From: Planctomycetota bacterium
GTDB taxonomy: Bacteria > Planctomycetota > Planctomycetia > Planctomycetales > Planctomycetaceae
Reading direction: 5' to 3'
DNA length: 34,589 nucleotides
Assembly: GCA_022600195.1 (NCBI GenBank)
Contig: JAHZKX010000070.1
Span: 1-34,589, forward strand
Position numbers and translations under genes: made by a program. Positions 1 to 8,452 of this stretch are shown here, piece by piece (positions within the stretch are counted from its first letter, which is position 1; each line of letters starts with the position of its first letter). Below the pieces are notes generated by a model that saw only the letters and a program-made list of their open reading frames with translations, had not been told where the DNA came from and searched no databases.

Positions 1-140
1 TTCGTTGGGGTATGTGGCCCCAGCAGAGTTTGCGAGTCGCTGTGCAGTTTCCAATCGGGCTGCGCCCTCACTACAACTGCACAGCGAAATTACCTAAACC
101 AACCTTCATAAGGGCTGGTACAACTTTTTAATGCAGGTCA
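1..140 (+). mobile_element. 3' end of an IS3-family insertion sequence
   Basis: The first 97 bases encode the tail of an IS3-type transposase. They are followed by a short non-coding end whose last bases read GGCTGGTACAAC (114-125) and then TGCAGGTCA up to 140. Read on the other strand the end starts TGACCTGCA and later GTACCAGCC, the style of terminal inverted repeat seen in IS3-family elements. Immediately after 140 a PilZ-domain reading frame resumes in mid-domain, which sets the element boundary. The other end of the element lies outside the window, so its completeness and target-site duplication cannot be judged. Confidence 0.72.
2..97 (+). CDS. IS3-family transposase OrfB, C-terminal end only (partial)
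   Basis: A reading frame is open from the window edge to a TAA at 95-97. It gives a 31-residue tail beginning SLGYVAPAEFASRC and ending LQLHSEIT. The pattern 'SLG-Y-x-x-PAEFA-x-RC' is characteristic of the C-terminus of IS3-family OrfB integrase-type (DDE) transposases, just after the catalytic core. The DDE residues and the OrfA partner are outside the window. It belongs to the mobile element that ends at 140. Confidence 0.7.
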   Translation, partial: SLGYVAPAEFASRCAVSNRAAPSLQLHSEIT

Positions 141-359
141 ATACCGCTTTCGATCGGAGAATCACTTCTGGTAGAAGTCCATAACGATGGCGAACACCTA
201 TTCAATTCCACTGCAAAAGTGATCTGGCAAGAACAGGACAGTTCTGGAAAATATTCCACCGGATGTGAACTCTGTGTTTTGCTGACCGAAAAGCAGGAAA
301 ATATATTGAACGAGATTCTCAATCGCACATTAAATTCTAATGATTTCGCGCGAAATTAA
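141..359 (+). pseudogene. C-terminal fragment of a PilZ-domain protein, cut by the IS
   Basis: The frame from 141 to the TAA at 357-359 encodes about 72 residues starting IPLSIGESLLVEV and containing AKVIWQ and YSTGCEL. These match the second half of a PilZ beta-barrel: the 'G-x-x-L-x-V-x-V', 'A-x-V-x-W' and 'G-x-x-x-G-C-E-L' strands. The N-terminal RxxxR and (D/N)xSxxG c-di-GMP-binding motifs are absent. In this frame a stop (129-131) lies just upstream inside the IS end, so there is no local start. The simplest reading is a PilZ gene interrupted by the IS. A second, intact PilZ gene lies at 8419-9021. Confidence 0.68.
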
Positions 360-464
360 ATCAAACCAAGTCTGCCCTGAATTCTATTGGAAGATGAAGA
401 CCGCACAAAGTCTTTACGAAGAACAGATGATGAACCAAAACCAGGACTCACATCTCCATCTCAG

Positions 465-1217
465 TCAGCCGACCGTGTAACCACCATCGACTACAATTTC
501 CTGACCATAAATATTATGGGCAGCATCTGATGCCAGAAAGACAGCCACTTCTGCAATGTTTTCCGGTTTCCCAAACGCTTGAGGAATTAACCTGTTGGTG
601 ACATTCTCAGTCACTTTAGCGTGTTGCTCTGCACTCAGTCCTGCACTCTCCCACAGTGGTGTCGTGATCGGCCCGGGGGCAATCGAATTCACGCGAATGC
701 CACGAGGTCCCAGTTCTGCCGCCAGAGTTTGCGATAATGATTTTAAAGCAGCCTTTGATGCAGAATAGGCTGCCAATCCTGGGAACCCGACTTGAGTTAG
801 AAATGTGGTAATAAAAATGACGGCAGAACCTTCATTCAAATGAGGCAAAAAAGTACGAACGGTTTGCATTGCTCCATGAAAATTCACATCAAACGTTTCG
901 TTAACGGCTTCGCGCGATGATTCTTCAAAAGAAATTACACGTGCCATGCCAGCATTCGGAACTAAAATATCCACGCGTCCAAATCGACGCTGAGTTACTT
1001 CAACAAGTCTCCTCAGATCTGCAGCATCAGTTACATCACCATCAACAATCAAAGTGCGCGCAGGAAAACGAGTTTCCAACTCTTCCAGTGGGTCACTCCT
1101 CCGGGAAAAAGCAACCACTTTCGCACCTTCATTCAAATAAAACTCAGCGATGGAACGACCAATGCCGCTGCTGGCACCGGTGATGACAGCTATTTTATTG
1201 AACAGACGATCGGCCAT
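465..1217 (-). CDS. short-chain dehydrogenase/reductase (SDR), catalytic Ser replaced by Thr
   Basis: This is a 250-residue classical SDR with a Rossmann fold. The cofactor motif TGASSGIG is at 13-20, NAG at 88-90, and the catalytic YSASK has Tyr151 and Lys155. Arg39/Arg40 at the end of the second strand suggest NADP(H) preference. The residue 13 before the Tyr, normally the catalytic Ser of the SDR triad, is Thr138 (segment FITTFLTQ). The C-terminus has the usual GQEIVVDGGYT. The start is supported by an AGAGGA ribosome-binding site about six bases upstream. The substrate cannot be told from sequence. It is probably its own transcription unit, downstream of the 1340-3490 gene on the same strand. 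Confidence 0.85.
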   Translation of the reverse strand: MADRLFNKIAVITGASSGIGRSIAEFYLNEGAKVVAFSRRSDPLEELETRFPARTLIVDGDVTDAADLRRLVEVTQRRFGRVDILVPNAGMARVISFEESSREAVNETFDVNFHGAMQTVRTFLPHLNEGSAVIFITTFLTQVGFPGLAAYSASKAALKSLSQTLAAELGPRGIRVNSIAPGPITTPLWESAGLSAEQHAKVTENVTNRLIPQAFGKPENIAEVAVFLASDAAHNIYGQEIVVDGGYTVG

Positions 1218-1339
1218 CGAATTCCTCTGCGAAACGTGCTATTGGAGAAACAGTCTATTATGTTTACCTATAGCTATTTGCTGTAGAATTCGCAAGCAGC
1301 GAAAGAATACTTCCAGGGTCGAATTAGACCAATTGACCA

Positions 1340-3490
1340 TTAGTGAATTAGAATGAATTCATTGGAATTGAGATAAGCCCAATAGACATCCTGGTAGCTT
1401 TGTTGAATTGCCGTCTGGGGCGGGACGTTGCGGGCAATCAGATACTTAGTTCGGTCTTTAATCAGGCGTTTCAGTTCAGATAACTCCCGAGAAGAAGGAT
1501 GTCGCGTCAAGGCGGCCAGGCTCAGTTTTTTAATTCTGTTATCAGGGCTACGTTCTTTCAGCGCCTGTGCCAGAATAGTCTGCTCCTGTTTGTAATCAAG
1601 ACAATGTTTAATCAATGGGCCATTCATCATCAGCAATGCCTGGGTGATCGTACCATCAAACGTAGTCGTTTCGTCATTCTCTTCATTATCGAGCGTATAG
1701 ACAAACTGCTGTAACCATCGATCTCGTTTCTGCATTTTATTCCATGCCGTAGAATAATCAGTAATGATCTGAGCCGGATTTGCAGTGACCAGCAAGGAGT
1801 CGTAAAGTTGTTCAGCTGTCATTTGCTTCACATACATGCGACTGAAATTAGGAGTACTGCCATCATCAGGATTATCTGAAACATTCTCATCCATGAAACG
1901 ACTACTAAGCCGATAGGCATCAGACAAACAAATCCACTGGATCAGTTGTTTGATGTCATATTTACTGTCAATGAATTGACTTGCTAGCTGATCCAGTAAT
2001 TCAGGATGTGTGGGTGAATTATGATAACCCATATCGTCAATCGGTCGAGTAAACCCATAACCAAAGAAATGAGCCCACATACGATTCACCATGGCTCGAG
2101 CCAACTGATTATTCTTACCTGACGTCATTAATCGTGCCAGCTGCTGACGTCGGTTTACACCAGCTTCAGAAGATACTTTAACTCCGGCAAATTTAGGATA
2201 GGCTGGCTGAACAAGGCCTTGTCGTGTTTCGTAGAAAGTCGTCCCTCCGTTAGAAACCGAAACCAACTCCAACTTCGGTGACTGCTTTCCCACAACGTCC
2301 ATTTTCTTGCTACGAACAACTTTTGTCTGCTTGAAGAAACTATTGATTTCCCAAAATTGACTTTGTGTTGCATCATTAAAAGGATGGTTATGACATTGAG
2401 TGCATTGAATTTGTGTCCCCAGAAAAAGGCGCGTCGTAATCGCGGTCGCGGGAACGGCTTCGTTATTCAAGTGTGCCAGGAGAAAATTAGTTGCGCCATT
2501 GGTTTCTGAATCGCCTTCTGCCGACACCAAATCATAAACCATCTCACTCCAGGGACGGTTTGCTGCAAAACTTTCAACCAGAAAATCCTGTAAAGCCTGC
2601 CGGTTGATCTCGCGAGAAGTCGAACGTCCAATTAACAATCGTGTCCAGATCGTCGACCAGTTAGTAACATAAGTAGGATCTTCGGTCAGATATTCTACCA
2701 ACCGTTGATGCTTATCAGTCTGCTTCGATGTCAAAAACTGTTTTGCTTCATCTGGGGTAGGAATACGACCTATAACATCAAGATACACACGCCGGACCCA
2801 CTCTTCATCGGTAGCAAAAGAGGAAGGCGCGATATTAGCTGCTTCCCACCCATCCTGTATCCGATGATTGATAAACGTAATGATTGCTTCATCTGAAGCG
2901 TCTGATGGTAGTTTCTCAGCTGGCGCTAACTGCTTTGGTCTGACAGCAATCAAAGGGCGCTCATCGTTTAACGCGACAGCATCCCCATTCTGAGATTGCA
3001 GCATCGGATGTTTTGCGGGCTCTATCTTAATTGATCTTGTGTGAGTCGATGGAACGGAAACCGGATTCTCGGAAATATGTCGGGGACCATTGGGTATCTT
3101 ATTCCGATCGATCGGAGTTTCGACCAGATTTGGGACATCATTCTGTTTCGTAAATGAATTGAATGCAACAACAAACAGCACCAACAAGCAGGTTGTTGCC
3201 AACCCCAGATTCAATTGTTTTCTTCGACTGATTGCAGGCTTCTGAATTGGTTTCGGTAATTCCGCTTCAGGAACAGGTATCGTAACCGGAATCATCGCAT
3301 CGGAGCCCAATCCCTGATCCCAGTAAAGTGTTCCATGTAGATGTGAATAATTCAAGTAGAATTGCATAGCATCAGGATCTGAAAGTACGATCTCTTCCAG
3401 ACGCATCTTATCCACGGTAGAGAGACGTTCTTCGCACAATGCTTCCATCAGCAAAGAAAGTTCGGCAAATTCCAGTTCTTTCTTACTCAT
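1340..3490 (-). CDS. membrane anti-sigma-like protein fused to a DUF1549/DUF1553 planctomycete-cytochrome-type ectodomain
   Basis: The protein has 716 residues. Residues 1-60 resemble the cytoplasmic anti-sigma/FecR-like N-terminus common in planctomycetes (LMEALCEERLS, then a DP-A-x-x-x-Y-L-x-Y-x-x-LHG-LYW pattern). A single membrane helix follows at about 94-112, then a low-complexity linker to about 200. A DUF1549 region comes next with a CTQCHNHP motif at 363-370, which is haem-c-like CxxCH, and DUF1553 runs from about 447 to the end (NRMWAHFFGYGFTRP). The start overlaps the end of the upstream ECF sigma gene by eight bases (ATGAGTAA), implying translational coupling. The inferred role is a membrane regulator that holds the sigma factor and senses through the extracytoplasmic domain. 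Haem binding is unproven, because a single CxxCH could be structural or bind another metal. Confidence 0.82.
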   Translation of the reverse strand: MSKKELEFAELSLLMEALCEERLSTVDKMRLEEIVLSDPDAMQFYLNYSHLHGTLYWDQGLGSDAMIPVTIPVPEAELPKPIQKPAISRRKQLNLGLATTCLLVLFVVAFNSFTKQNDVPNLVETPIDRNKIPNGPRHISENPVSVPSTHTRSIKIEPAKHPMLQSQNGDAVALNDERPLIAVRPKQLAPAEKLPSDASDEAIITFINHRIQDGWEAANIAPSSFATDEEWVRRVYLDVIGRIPTPDEAKQFLTSKQTDKHQRLVEYLTEDPTYVTNWSTIWTRLLIGRSTSREINRQALQDFLVESFAANRPWSEMVYDLVSAEGDSETNGATNFLLAHLNNEAVPATAITTRLFLGTQIQCTQCHNHPFNDATQSQFWEINSFFKQTKVVRSKKMDVVGKQSPKLELVSVSNGGTTFYETRQGLVQPAYPKFAGVKVSSEAGVNRRQQLARLMTSGKNNQLARAMVNRMWAHFFGYGFTRPIDDMGYHNSPTHPELLDQLASQFIDSKYDIKQLIQWICLSDAYRLSSRFMDENVSDNPDDGSTPNFSRMYVKQMTAEQLYDSLLVTANPAQIITDYSTAWNKMQKRDRWLQQFVYTLDNEENDETTTFDGTITQALLMMNGPLIKHCLDYKQEQTILAQALKERSPDNRIKKLSLAALTRHPSSRELSELKRLIKDRTKYLIARNVPPQTAIQQSYQDVYWAYLNSNEFILIH

Positions 3491-4049
3491 GACTCAAGGA
3501 CTCTGCTGCTATATAACGGTTAATACACTCATATAATGTACGTCTTACACGACCAAGAGATTGATAAACAGAATTTGCGGGACGCCCCAAATCCTCGGCC
3601 ACTTCCTTGCCTTGATGACTTCCCTGATAGCGTCTCTGGATTAACTCTCGATCTTTCTTTCGCAATTTGCCAAGACAGAAAGTTAACGCGTTGCGACGTA
3701 ATTCATAAATGTCCTGATTCTCTTTTACAGCTTCTGCTACCTGAGTAACGAATTCATCGCTGAATTGAAGCTTGTCACGGCTTCGTTTTTTCCGAAACTT
3801 TAAAACTTCGTAATGTGAAATTTGACAAGCCCAGGCAAAAAAATTAGTGCCAGCTTCAAACTGTTGTGCTTTTTTCCAGATGACCAAATTTGTATTTTGC
3901 AAAATCTCTTCTGCTTCTAATGGATGAGGAACCATCGAGAGAATATACAAATAAATGCGTCTCTGAGATTTGGTAAACAACGTGATAAATTCACGCCCTT
4001 GCTCAGATTCGGTATCAGGGAAAACAGGTTGGTCAGTCGAACTTGTCAA
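3483..4049 (-). CDS. ECF-type RNA polymerase sigma factor (Rhodopirellula/Verrucomicrobium type)
   Basis: This 188-residue sigma-70 family protein has only regions 2 and 4. Region 2 is at about 20-90 (AEEILQNTNLVIWKK, then NFFAWACQISHYEVLKFRKK). Region 4 is at about 120-180 (RELIQRRY, then a helix-turn-helix KEVAEDLGRPANSVYQSLGRVRRTL). No region 3 is present, as expected for ECF factors. The apparent start is a TTG with GGAA just upstream; an in-frame stop lies further upstream and no earlier ATG exists, so this start is likely but not certain. It overlaps the membrane anti-sigma-like gene. It probably has its own promoter in 4050-4111, after the terminator at 4112-4150. Its target promoters are unknown. 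Confidence 0.88.
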   Translation of the reverse strand: MTSSTDQPVFPDTESEQGREFITLFTKSQRRIYLYILSMVPHPLEAEEILQNTNLVIWKKAQQFEAGTNFFAWACQISHYEVLKFRKKRSRDKLQFSDEFVTQVAEAVKENQDIYELRRNALTFCLGKLRKKDRELIQRRYQGSHQGKEVAEDLGRPANSVYQSLGRVRRTLYECINRYIAAESLSHE

Positions 4050-4111
4050 AAGAATTCCAATTTCGTTACATCAATTTTTGTTTGCTCAGACTAATTTTTT
4101 GAATCGACATT

Positions 4112-4150
4112 AAAACAGCGGAAGCACCCTCGGCGAGCGTCCGCTGTTTT
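4112..4150 (-). terminator. strong hairpin terminator after the DUF1501 gene
   Basis: A perfect 11-base inverted repeat (AAAACAGCGGA at 4112-4122 and TCCGCTGTTTT at 4140-4150) encloses a 17-base loop. The A-run and T-run flanking the GC core make it a Rho-independent terminator readable on either strand. It lies 34 bases past the stop of the minus-strand DUF1501 gene and upstream of the ECF sigma gene. It therefore probably separates the DUF1549/DUF1501 unit from the sigma/anti-sigma unit. Confidence 0.8.
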
Positions 4151-4183
4151 ATGGCTTCATTGATCTCAATGACTGTTTCTAAA

Positions 4184-5458
4184 TCAGCCAATCAACTCCT
4201 TGATTGGAGTTCCACCATTGGCCAATTTCATGGGACGACCGCGTTTTGATGTATGTACGATATCCAATGGAATTCCCAACGCATGAGAAACCGTTGCCCA
4301 GAGGTCCCCTGGGAGATAACTCTTGCCTTCGATACCAATTCCATCACTGTCGGTTTTACCAACAGCCTGACCATTCTTGAGTCCACCACCACCAACCATG
4401 GCAGTCCAACTGGCAGCCCAGTGGTCACGGCCAACATTCTGGTTAATACGCGGAGTTCGACCAAATTCGCCCATACAGACAATCGTCACATCGTCCAACA
4501 TCGCACGCTGCTTCAAGTCGGTTACCAGTGCTGAAATTCCCTTATCCAACTGAGGCAGGTTATTATTCTTCAATGAGTCGAAGACACCCTGGTGCAGGTC
4601 CCAACTCCCAACGGAAGCAGATACTTCGATAAATGGTACTCCGACCTCTACCAGACGGCGAGCCAGTAATAAGCCTTTACCAAAGTTGCCGGTTCCATAG
4701 GCTTCTTTTAAAGCCGCTGGTTCCTGATCGACCTTGAATGCTTCCATTTGCTTGGAAGTCATCAAGTTAACTGCTTTCTTATAAATGTCCTTATGAGAAT
4801 TGGCAGATTCACCCCGCTTGGACTTAATGAATCCAGACTCCAAAACCTCCAGCATGTTGAGCCGTTGCCCTAATCGCTGTTGCTCCGTCATGTTGATTTC
4901 TGCATTTTGAATGGTTCCATCGCTGGAAACAACAAAGGGAGAATGAGCCATCCCCAAGAATCCGGCGCTCCCCCGACTACCACCAACCGAGATGAAAGAA
5001 GGGATATCCAGTTCTTTACGGCGAGAGCCTAATTCGTAACTGACGACCGAACCAAATGTCGGATGAACCACAGTCGGATTAGGAACATAAGCAGAGTGCA
5101 TGTAATAAGTCCCGCGGGCGTGATCCGCTTCACGCGTACTCATCGATCGAATCAGTGAAAGATCGCCCATGACTTGAGCGGTCTGGGGCATATGCTCAGA
5201 AATCTGCATGTCACCTTTCGTACTGATTGGCTTGAACTCTCCCCCGTTCTTTGAACCAGGTTTGAGGTCCCAGATATCAATTGTAGGTGGTCCGCCCGGC
5301 ATCCAAATCAGGATACATGCCTTTTGCTGTTTTTTAACCTGGCTGGCATTTGCTTCCAGATGAGACAGGAAGTGCATCGTGGGAATCGTTGTCGCAGCAC
5401 CCGCGACATGATTCAAAAAGTGCCGACGCGTCATTCCATATGGGTTGAGAATAGTCAT
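4184..5458 (-). CDS. DUF1501 protein with twin-arginine signal
   Basis: This is a 424-residue DUF1501 protein, an alkaline-phosphatase/sulfatase-like fold family. The N-terminus [15 protein letters not shown], with Arg11-Arg12, is a Tat-type signal, so export in folded form is expected. Family landmarks include [19 protein letters not shown], the [13 protein letters not shown] region and [10 protein letters not shown] near the C-terminus. An AGAAGG ribosome-binding site precedes the ATG by eight bases. DUF1501 genes almost always sit next to DUF1549/DUF1553 genes in planctomycetes, and the partner here is the gene at 5535-7181, 76 bases upstream in the same operon. The biochemical role of the pair is not established; a link to polysaccharide or extracellular substrate use is often suggested. 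Confidence 0.9.
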   Translation of the reverse strand: MTILNPYGMTRRHFLNHVAGAATTIPTMHFLSHLEANASQVKKQQKACILIWMPGGPPTIDIWDLKPGSKNGGEFKPISTKGDMQISEHMPQTAQVMGDLSLIRSMSTREADHARGTYYMHSAYVPNPTVVHPTFGSVVSYELGSRRKELDIPSFISVGGSRGSAGFLGMAHSPFVVSSDGTIQNAEINMTEQQRLGQRLNMLEVLESGFIKSKRGESANSHKDIYKKAVNLMTSKQMEAFKVDQEPAALKEAYGTGNFGKGLLLARRLVEVGVPFIEVSASVGSWDLHQGVFDSLKNNNLPQLDKGISALVTDLKQRAMLDDVTIVCMGEFGRTPRINQNVGRDHWAASWTAMVGGGGLKNGQAVGKTDSDGIGIEGKSYLPGDLWATVSHALGIPLDIVHTSKRGRPMKLANGGTPIKELIG

Positions 5459-5534
5459 AACAAATGCCTTCTTTTGATTCTATTGTGGTGAAAATGTGTT
5501 TGTTTAAATTTTAATGCAGAACGCGATTTCGATT

Positions 5535-7181
5535 TTAATGATTGAAGATAAACTCATTTGAGTTCAACAGTGCCCAGTAAAGGTCCTGATAGGCGGATAA
5601 TTTATTCTTCGAACTTCCAACCAGTCTCTGGGCGCCTTTTATTTCACGACGATCCGGGTAACGGCTCAAAGTAGACAGAAACATTTTACGAATTTTTACC
5701 TGATCACTGCTCTTATCTAATAATAACTGATTCAGATAACTCCCTTTTTCGGCACTGATGGCATTTTTTGTGAGGTCGCCATTCATCATCATTAATGCCT
5801 GGGGAATGGTTCCGTTAAAAGTCGTGGAATCATCGCCTGAATCGCCATCAAAGGCGACCATAAACTGGCCCATCCATCGGCGACGTTGCGTTTCAGCCCG
5901 TTCCCAGTTGGACTGACCCGATTTGTGAGCACCAGTGGCTACGATTAACGAATCGTAGAGTTGCTCAGCCGTCATGTTCTTGACATACATATGAGAGAAA
6001 AGTGGAGATTCTCCTTTCTCAGGGCTGTCAATTTCATTCTTGCGACCAAACTGGCTGGTCAAATTGTATGCTTCACTATTACAGATCCAGCGTGCCAGTT
6101 GCTTGAGGTCATATTTTTTCTTGACCAGTTCTTCGGTCATCCTGGATAATAATTCTGGATGGGAGGCAGGGTTATGTGGTCCCATATCGTCAACGGGACG
6201 CGTAAACCCATAGCCTATGAAATAACCCCACATTCGGTTTACGATTGCTGAAGCGATTAATGGTTTCTCGCCTTTAACAATCAATTTGGAGAATTCCTTA
6301 CGGCGTTCGATACCCGCTTGCGGATCGACTTTTATGTTCTCAAAAATCGGATAGGCAACCTGCATCAACCCAGAACGTTTTTCATAATAAACAGGGCCAT
6401 TAAAGCCAGTGGAGACAACTTCGGAGTAATCGTCAACCTGACGTCCTGTTTTGGGATCAGTCTTACGGTGATTGATACGTCGCATCTGGCGGAAGAAGCT
6501 GTTGTATTCCCAGAATTGATTCTGTTTCCAGTCATTAAACGGATGGTTATGACATTGAGTACATTGTACCTGTATGCCTAAGAATAAACGTGTTGTTGCT
6601 GCTGTAACCTGGACCCCTTCATCATTGTTCTGCATCTGTGCCAACAAATAATTGACAGCACCATTTTCTTCAAAATGTCCTTCCGCAGTGACCAGATCCT
6701 GGACCACTTCGTTCCAGGGACGATTTTTAGCAAATGCCTCACGCAAAAACTTCTGCATCCCGCTACGACTTACGCGGCGAGGAGTACGGCGACCGATGAG
6801 CAAATTCGTCCACACATTCGTGAAGTTCTGCACATAAGCAGGATCGTCCAATAATTGATCGATTACTTTTGATCGTTTCGCGGTATCACGATCTTTGGCG
6901 AATTTTTCGACAGCTTCTGCGGAAGGAATTTGACCGATTAAATCCAGGTGAACACGTCGCAGCCATTCTGCATCAGTGGCAACTGGAGAAGGCTCTACTT
7001 CATTATCTTCCCAACCCTGACGAATTTGACTGTTGATATAGTCAATAAAAGGGTCAAATGATCCGGTAGAAAATGCCTTCGCCCTGCTTGCCGGCGGAGC
7101 AGCATCCGCAAGAGACACCAATGAACCGGCACAGATCGCAAAAGCAAAAACAACACATAGTTGTTTAGAAAAACGATGCAT
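5535..7181 (-). CDS. secreted DUF1549/DUF1553 (planctomycete-cytochrome-type) protein
   Basis: This protein has 548 residues. Residues 1-27 are a Sec signal peptide (hydrophobic CVVFAFAICAGSLVSL, cleavage near ADA). DUF1549 follows at about 45-230 and contains CTQCHNHPFND, with the CxxCH at 207-211. DUF1553 occupies about 290 to the end (NRMWGYFIGYGFTRPVDDMG). It is a clear paralogue of the ectodomain of the 1340-3490 protein, sharing long near-identical stretches such as QCTQCHNHPFND and the MTAEQLYDSL region. It lacks the anti-sigma segment and membrane anchor. The start has a GGAG site about nine bases upstream. It is first in an operon with the DUF1501 gene. The CxxCH may bind haem c, but this is not proven for the family. 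Confidence 0.9.
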   Translation of the reverse strand: MHRFSKQLCVVFAFAICAGSLVSLADAAPPASRAKAFSTGSFDPFIDYINSQIRQGWEDNEVEPSPVATDAEWLRRVHLDLIGQIPSAEAVEKFAKDRDTAKRSKVIDQLLDDPAYVQNFTNVWTNLLIGRRTPRRVSRSGMQKFLREAFAKNRPWNEVVQDLVTAEGHFEENGAVNYLLAQMQNNDEGVQVTAATTRLFLGIQVQCTQCHNHPFNDWKQNQFWEYNSFFRQMRRINHRKTDPKTGRQVDDYSEVVSTGFNGPVYYEKRSGLMQVAYPIFENIKVDPQAGIERRKEFSKLIVKGEKPLIASAIVNRMWGYFIGYGFTRPVDDMGPHNPASHPELLSRMTEELVKKKYDLKQLARWICNSEAYNLTSQFGRKNEIDSPEKGESPLFSHMYVKNMTAEQLYDSLIVATGAHKSGQSNWERAETQRRRWMGQFMVAFDGDSGDDSTTFNGTIPQALMMMNGDLTKNAISAEKGSYLNQLLLDKSSDQVKIRKMFLSTLSRYPDRREIKGAQRLVGSSKNKLSAYQDLYWALLNSNEFIFNH

Positions 7182-7617
7182 TTTCTAATTCTCCACTGTT
7201 TCGAAAAAAGACAGGTTTGAAAAAAGACAGGATAAAACCTGTATAGAACGACAGCAGCCACTTTGAAAAGACAATTTGCGAAAAGAAGACCGCCTCGCTA
7301 ATGTATTAACATCCTCAAAGTTCAAAACGTTCGAACCGAGTCTGAATAATATCTGTATTTTATACTAATTAGCTTTTTATAGAATACTCGCTTTTACACA
7401 ATTTCCAATGATAATTTCCATCATTTCTAATGGAATCCTTGGATTTTTTAGCCCAACGTAATTTACATAAACCATTTTAATAATATACCTTACATCAATT
7501 ATACAGCATCAGAGTGCTCACAAAACAGGTGAATAGTCCGCTTGATGAATGTCAGGCCCCAAGAAAGAGGACACAAGAACACTAATTTTGTGCTTTTTTT
7601 AATCAGAATCTGGAACC
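7182..7617. other. AT-rich divergent intergenic region
   Basis: These 436 bases separate two divergent genes (5535-7181 minus, 7618-8412 plus). No convincing reading frame is present. The stretch of roughly 7330-7500 is very AT-rich and presumably holds both promoters, although no clear -35/-10 pair could be assigned. Close to the minus-strand start there is a direct repeat (separate entry). A small inverted repeat, AGCA-TCAGAG-TGCT, lies around 7507-7520. Confidence 0.5.
7203..7242. repeat. tandem 13-base direct repeat with an overlapping inverted repeat
   Basis: The 13-mer GAAAAAAGACAGG occurs at 7203-7215 and again at 7219-7231, a 16-base period. ACAGGTTT (7211-7218) is also the inverse of AAACCTGT (7235-7242). 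The array sits 22-61 bases upstream of the minus-strand start codon at 7181, so in the untranslated leader or promoter of the DUF1549/DUF1501 operon. It could be a regulator binding site or a slippage-derived duplication. Confidence 0.6.
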
Positions 7618-8412
7618 ATGACAAACAGCTACCATTTTCAGGATCAAGTCGCCATTATCACCGGTGGTAGTAATGGGATCGGTCGTGCGACTGCCATTAT
7701 GATGGCGGAAGCCGGTGCCCATGTCTTTGCGGGCGACATCAAACATCTCTCTGAAAACAGAGAATCGTTCTCCCGATTGAATATCGAGGAAGTGACTTGC
7801 GATGTACGCCAAGAATCCCAGGTCCAGGCGTTGATCGAACAGGCGACCAACAAGTATGGAAGAATTGACATCCTGGTAAACAATGCTGGCATTGGTTTAG
7901 TGAAGCCGATTCACCAGGTAACCGAAGCCGAATGGGACGCATGCATTGATACGAATCTCAAAGGAACTTTTTTTGGCTGTAAGCATGCGATCAAATACAT
8001 GCTGGCAACTGGAGGAGGAGCCATCGTGAATACGGCCAGCAATGCCGGTTTACTCCCCCGTGTGCACGATCCTGTTTATTCGATTAGTAAACACGCTGTG
8101 GTGGCACTCACCGAGAGCCTGGGTCTTTGTCATGGAAAAAATAACATCCGGATCAATTGTGTCTGCCCCGGACCGGTAGGGGAAACCGGAATGATGAATG
8201 ATGACATTATGAACGCTGCTGACCCGGAAGGTCTGACACAATCAATGATTCGTGCCAGTCCGATCGCCGCTGCCAACAGAAGAATGATCAAACCGGAGGA
8301 AGTTGCCTCTGCAATTTGTTATCTGGCAAGTAAAGACGCTTTAATGGTTACGGGTACTGCCCTTCGCATAGACGGCGGTAAGTCACTTGGCGTTCCACCG
8401 CAGGGCACCTAA
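7618..8412 (+). CDS. short-chain dehydrogenase/reductase, NAD-type
   Basis: This 264-residue classical SDR has TGGSNGIG at 15-22, NNAG at 88-91, catalytic Ser141, Tyr154 and Lys158 (YSISK), and a C-terminal TALRIDGGKSLG. Asp40 at the end of the second beta strand (FAGDIK) suggests NAD(H) rather than NADP(H). The proline-rich CPGPVGETGMM loop after the catalytic Tyr is typical of the family. The ribosome-binding site is weak (CTGGAA just before the ATG). It is divergent from the DUF1549 operon and convergent with the PilZ gene. The substrate is unknown; it is most like the 3-hydroxyacyl/sugar-alcohol dehydrogenase group but could be several things. Confidence 0.87.
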   Translation: MTNSYHFQDQVAIITGGSNGIGRATAIMMAEAGAHVFAGDIKHLSENRESFSRLNIEEVTCDVRQESQVQALIEQATNKYGRIDILVNNAGIGLVKPIHQVTEAEWDACIDTNLKGTFFGCKHAIKYMLATGGGAIVNTASNAGLLPRVHDPVYSISKHAVVALTESLGLCHGKNNIRINCVCPGPVGETGMMNDDIMNAADPEGLTQSMIRASPIAAANRRMIKPEEVASAICYLASKDALMVTGTALRIDGGKSLGVPPQGT

Positions 8413-8452
8413 AACATCTTATCCAGCATAACAGGATGAGGCGTGTTCTTTT
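8413..8452. terminator. candidate shared terminator between convergent genes
   Basis: An imperfect hairpin combines AACA/TGTT outer arms (8413-8416 and 8444-8447) with CTTATCC/GGATGAG inner arms (8418-8424 and 8434-8440, one T-G wobble). It is followed by TTCTTTT. It begins at the stop of the plus-strand SDR and overlaps the last codons of the minus-strand PilZ gene. The pairing is moderate and the call is tentative. Confidence 0.4.
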
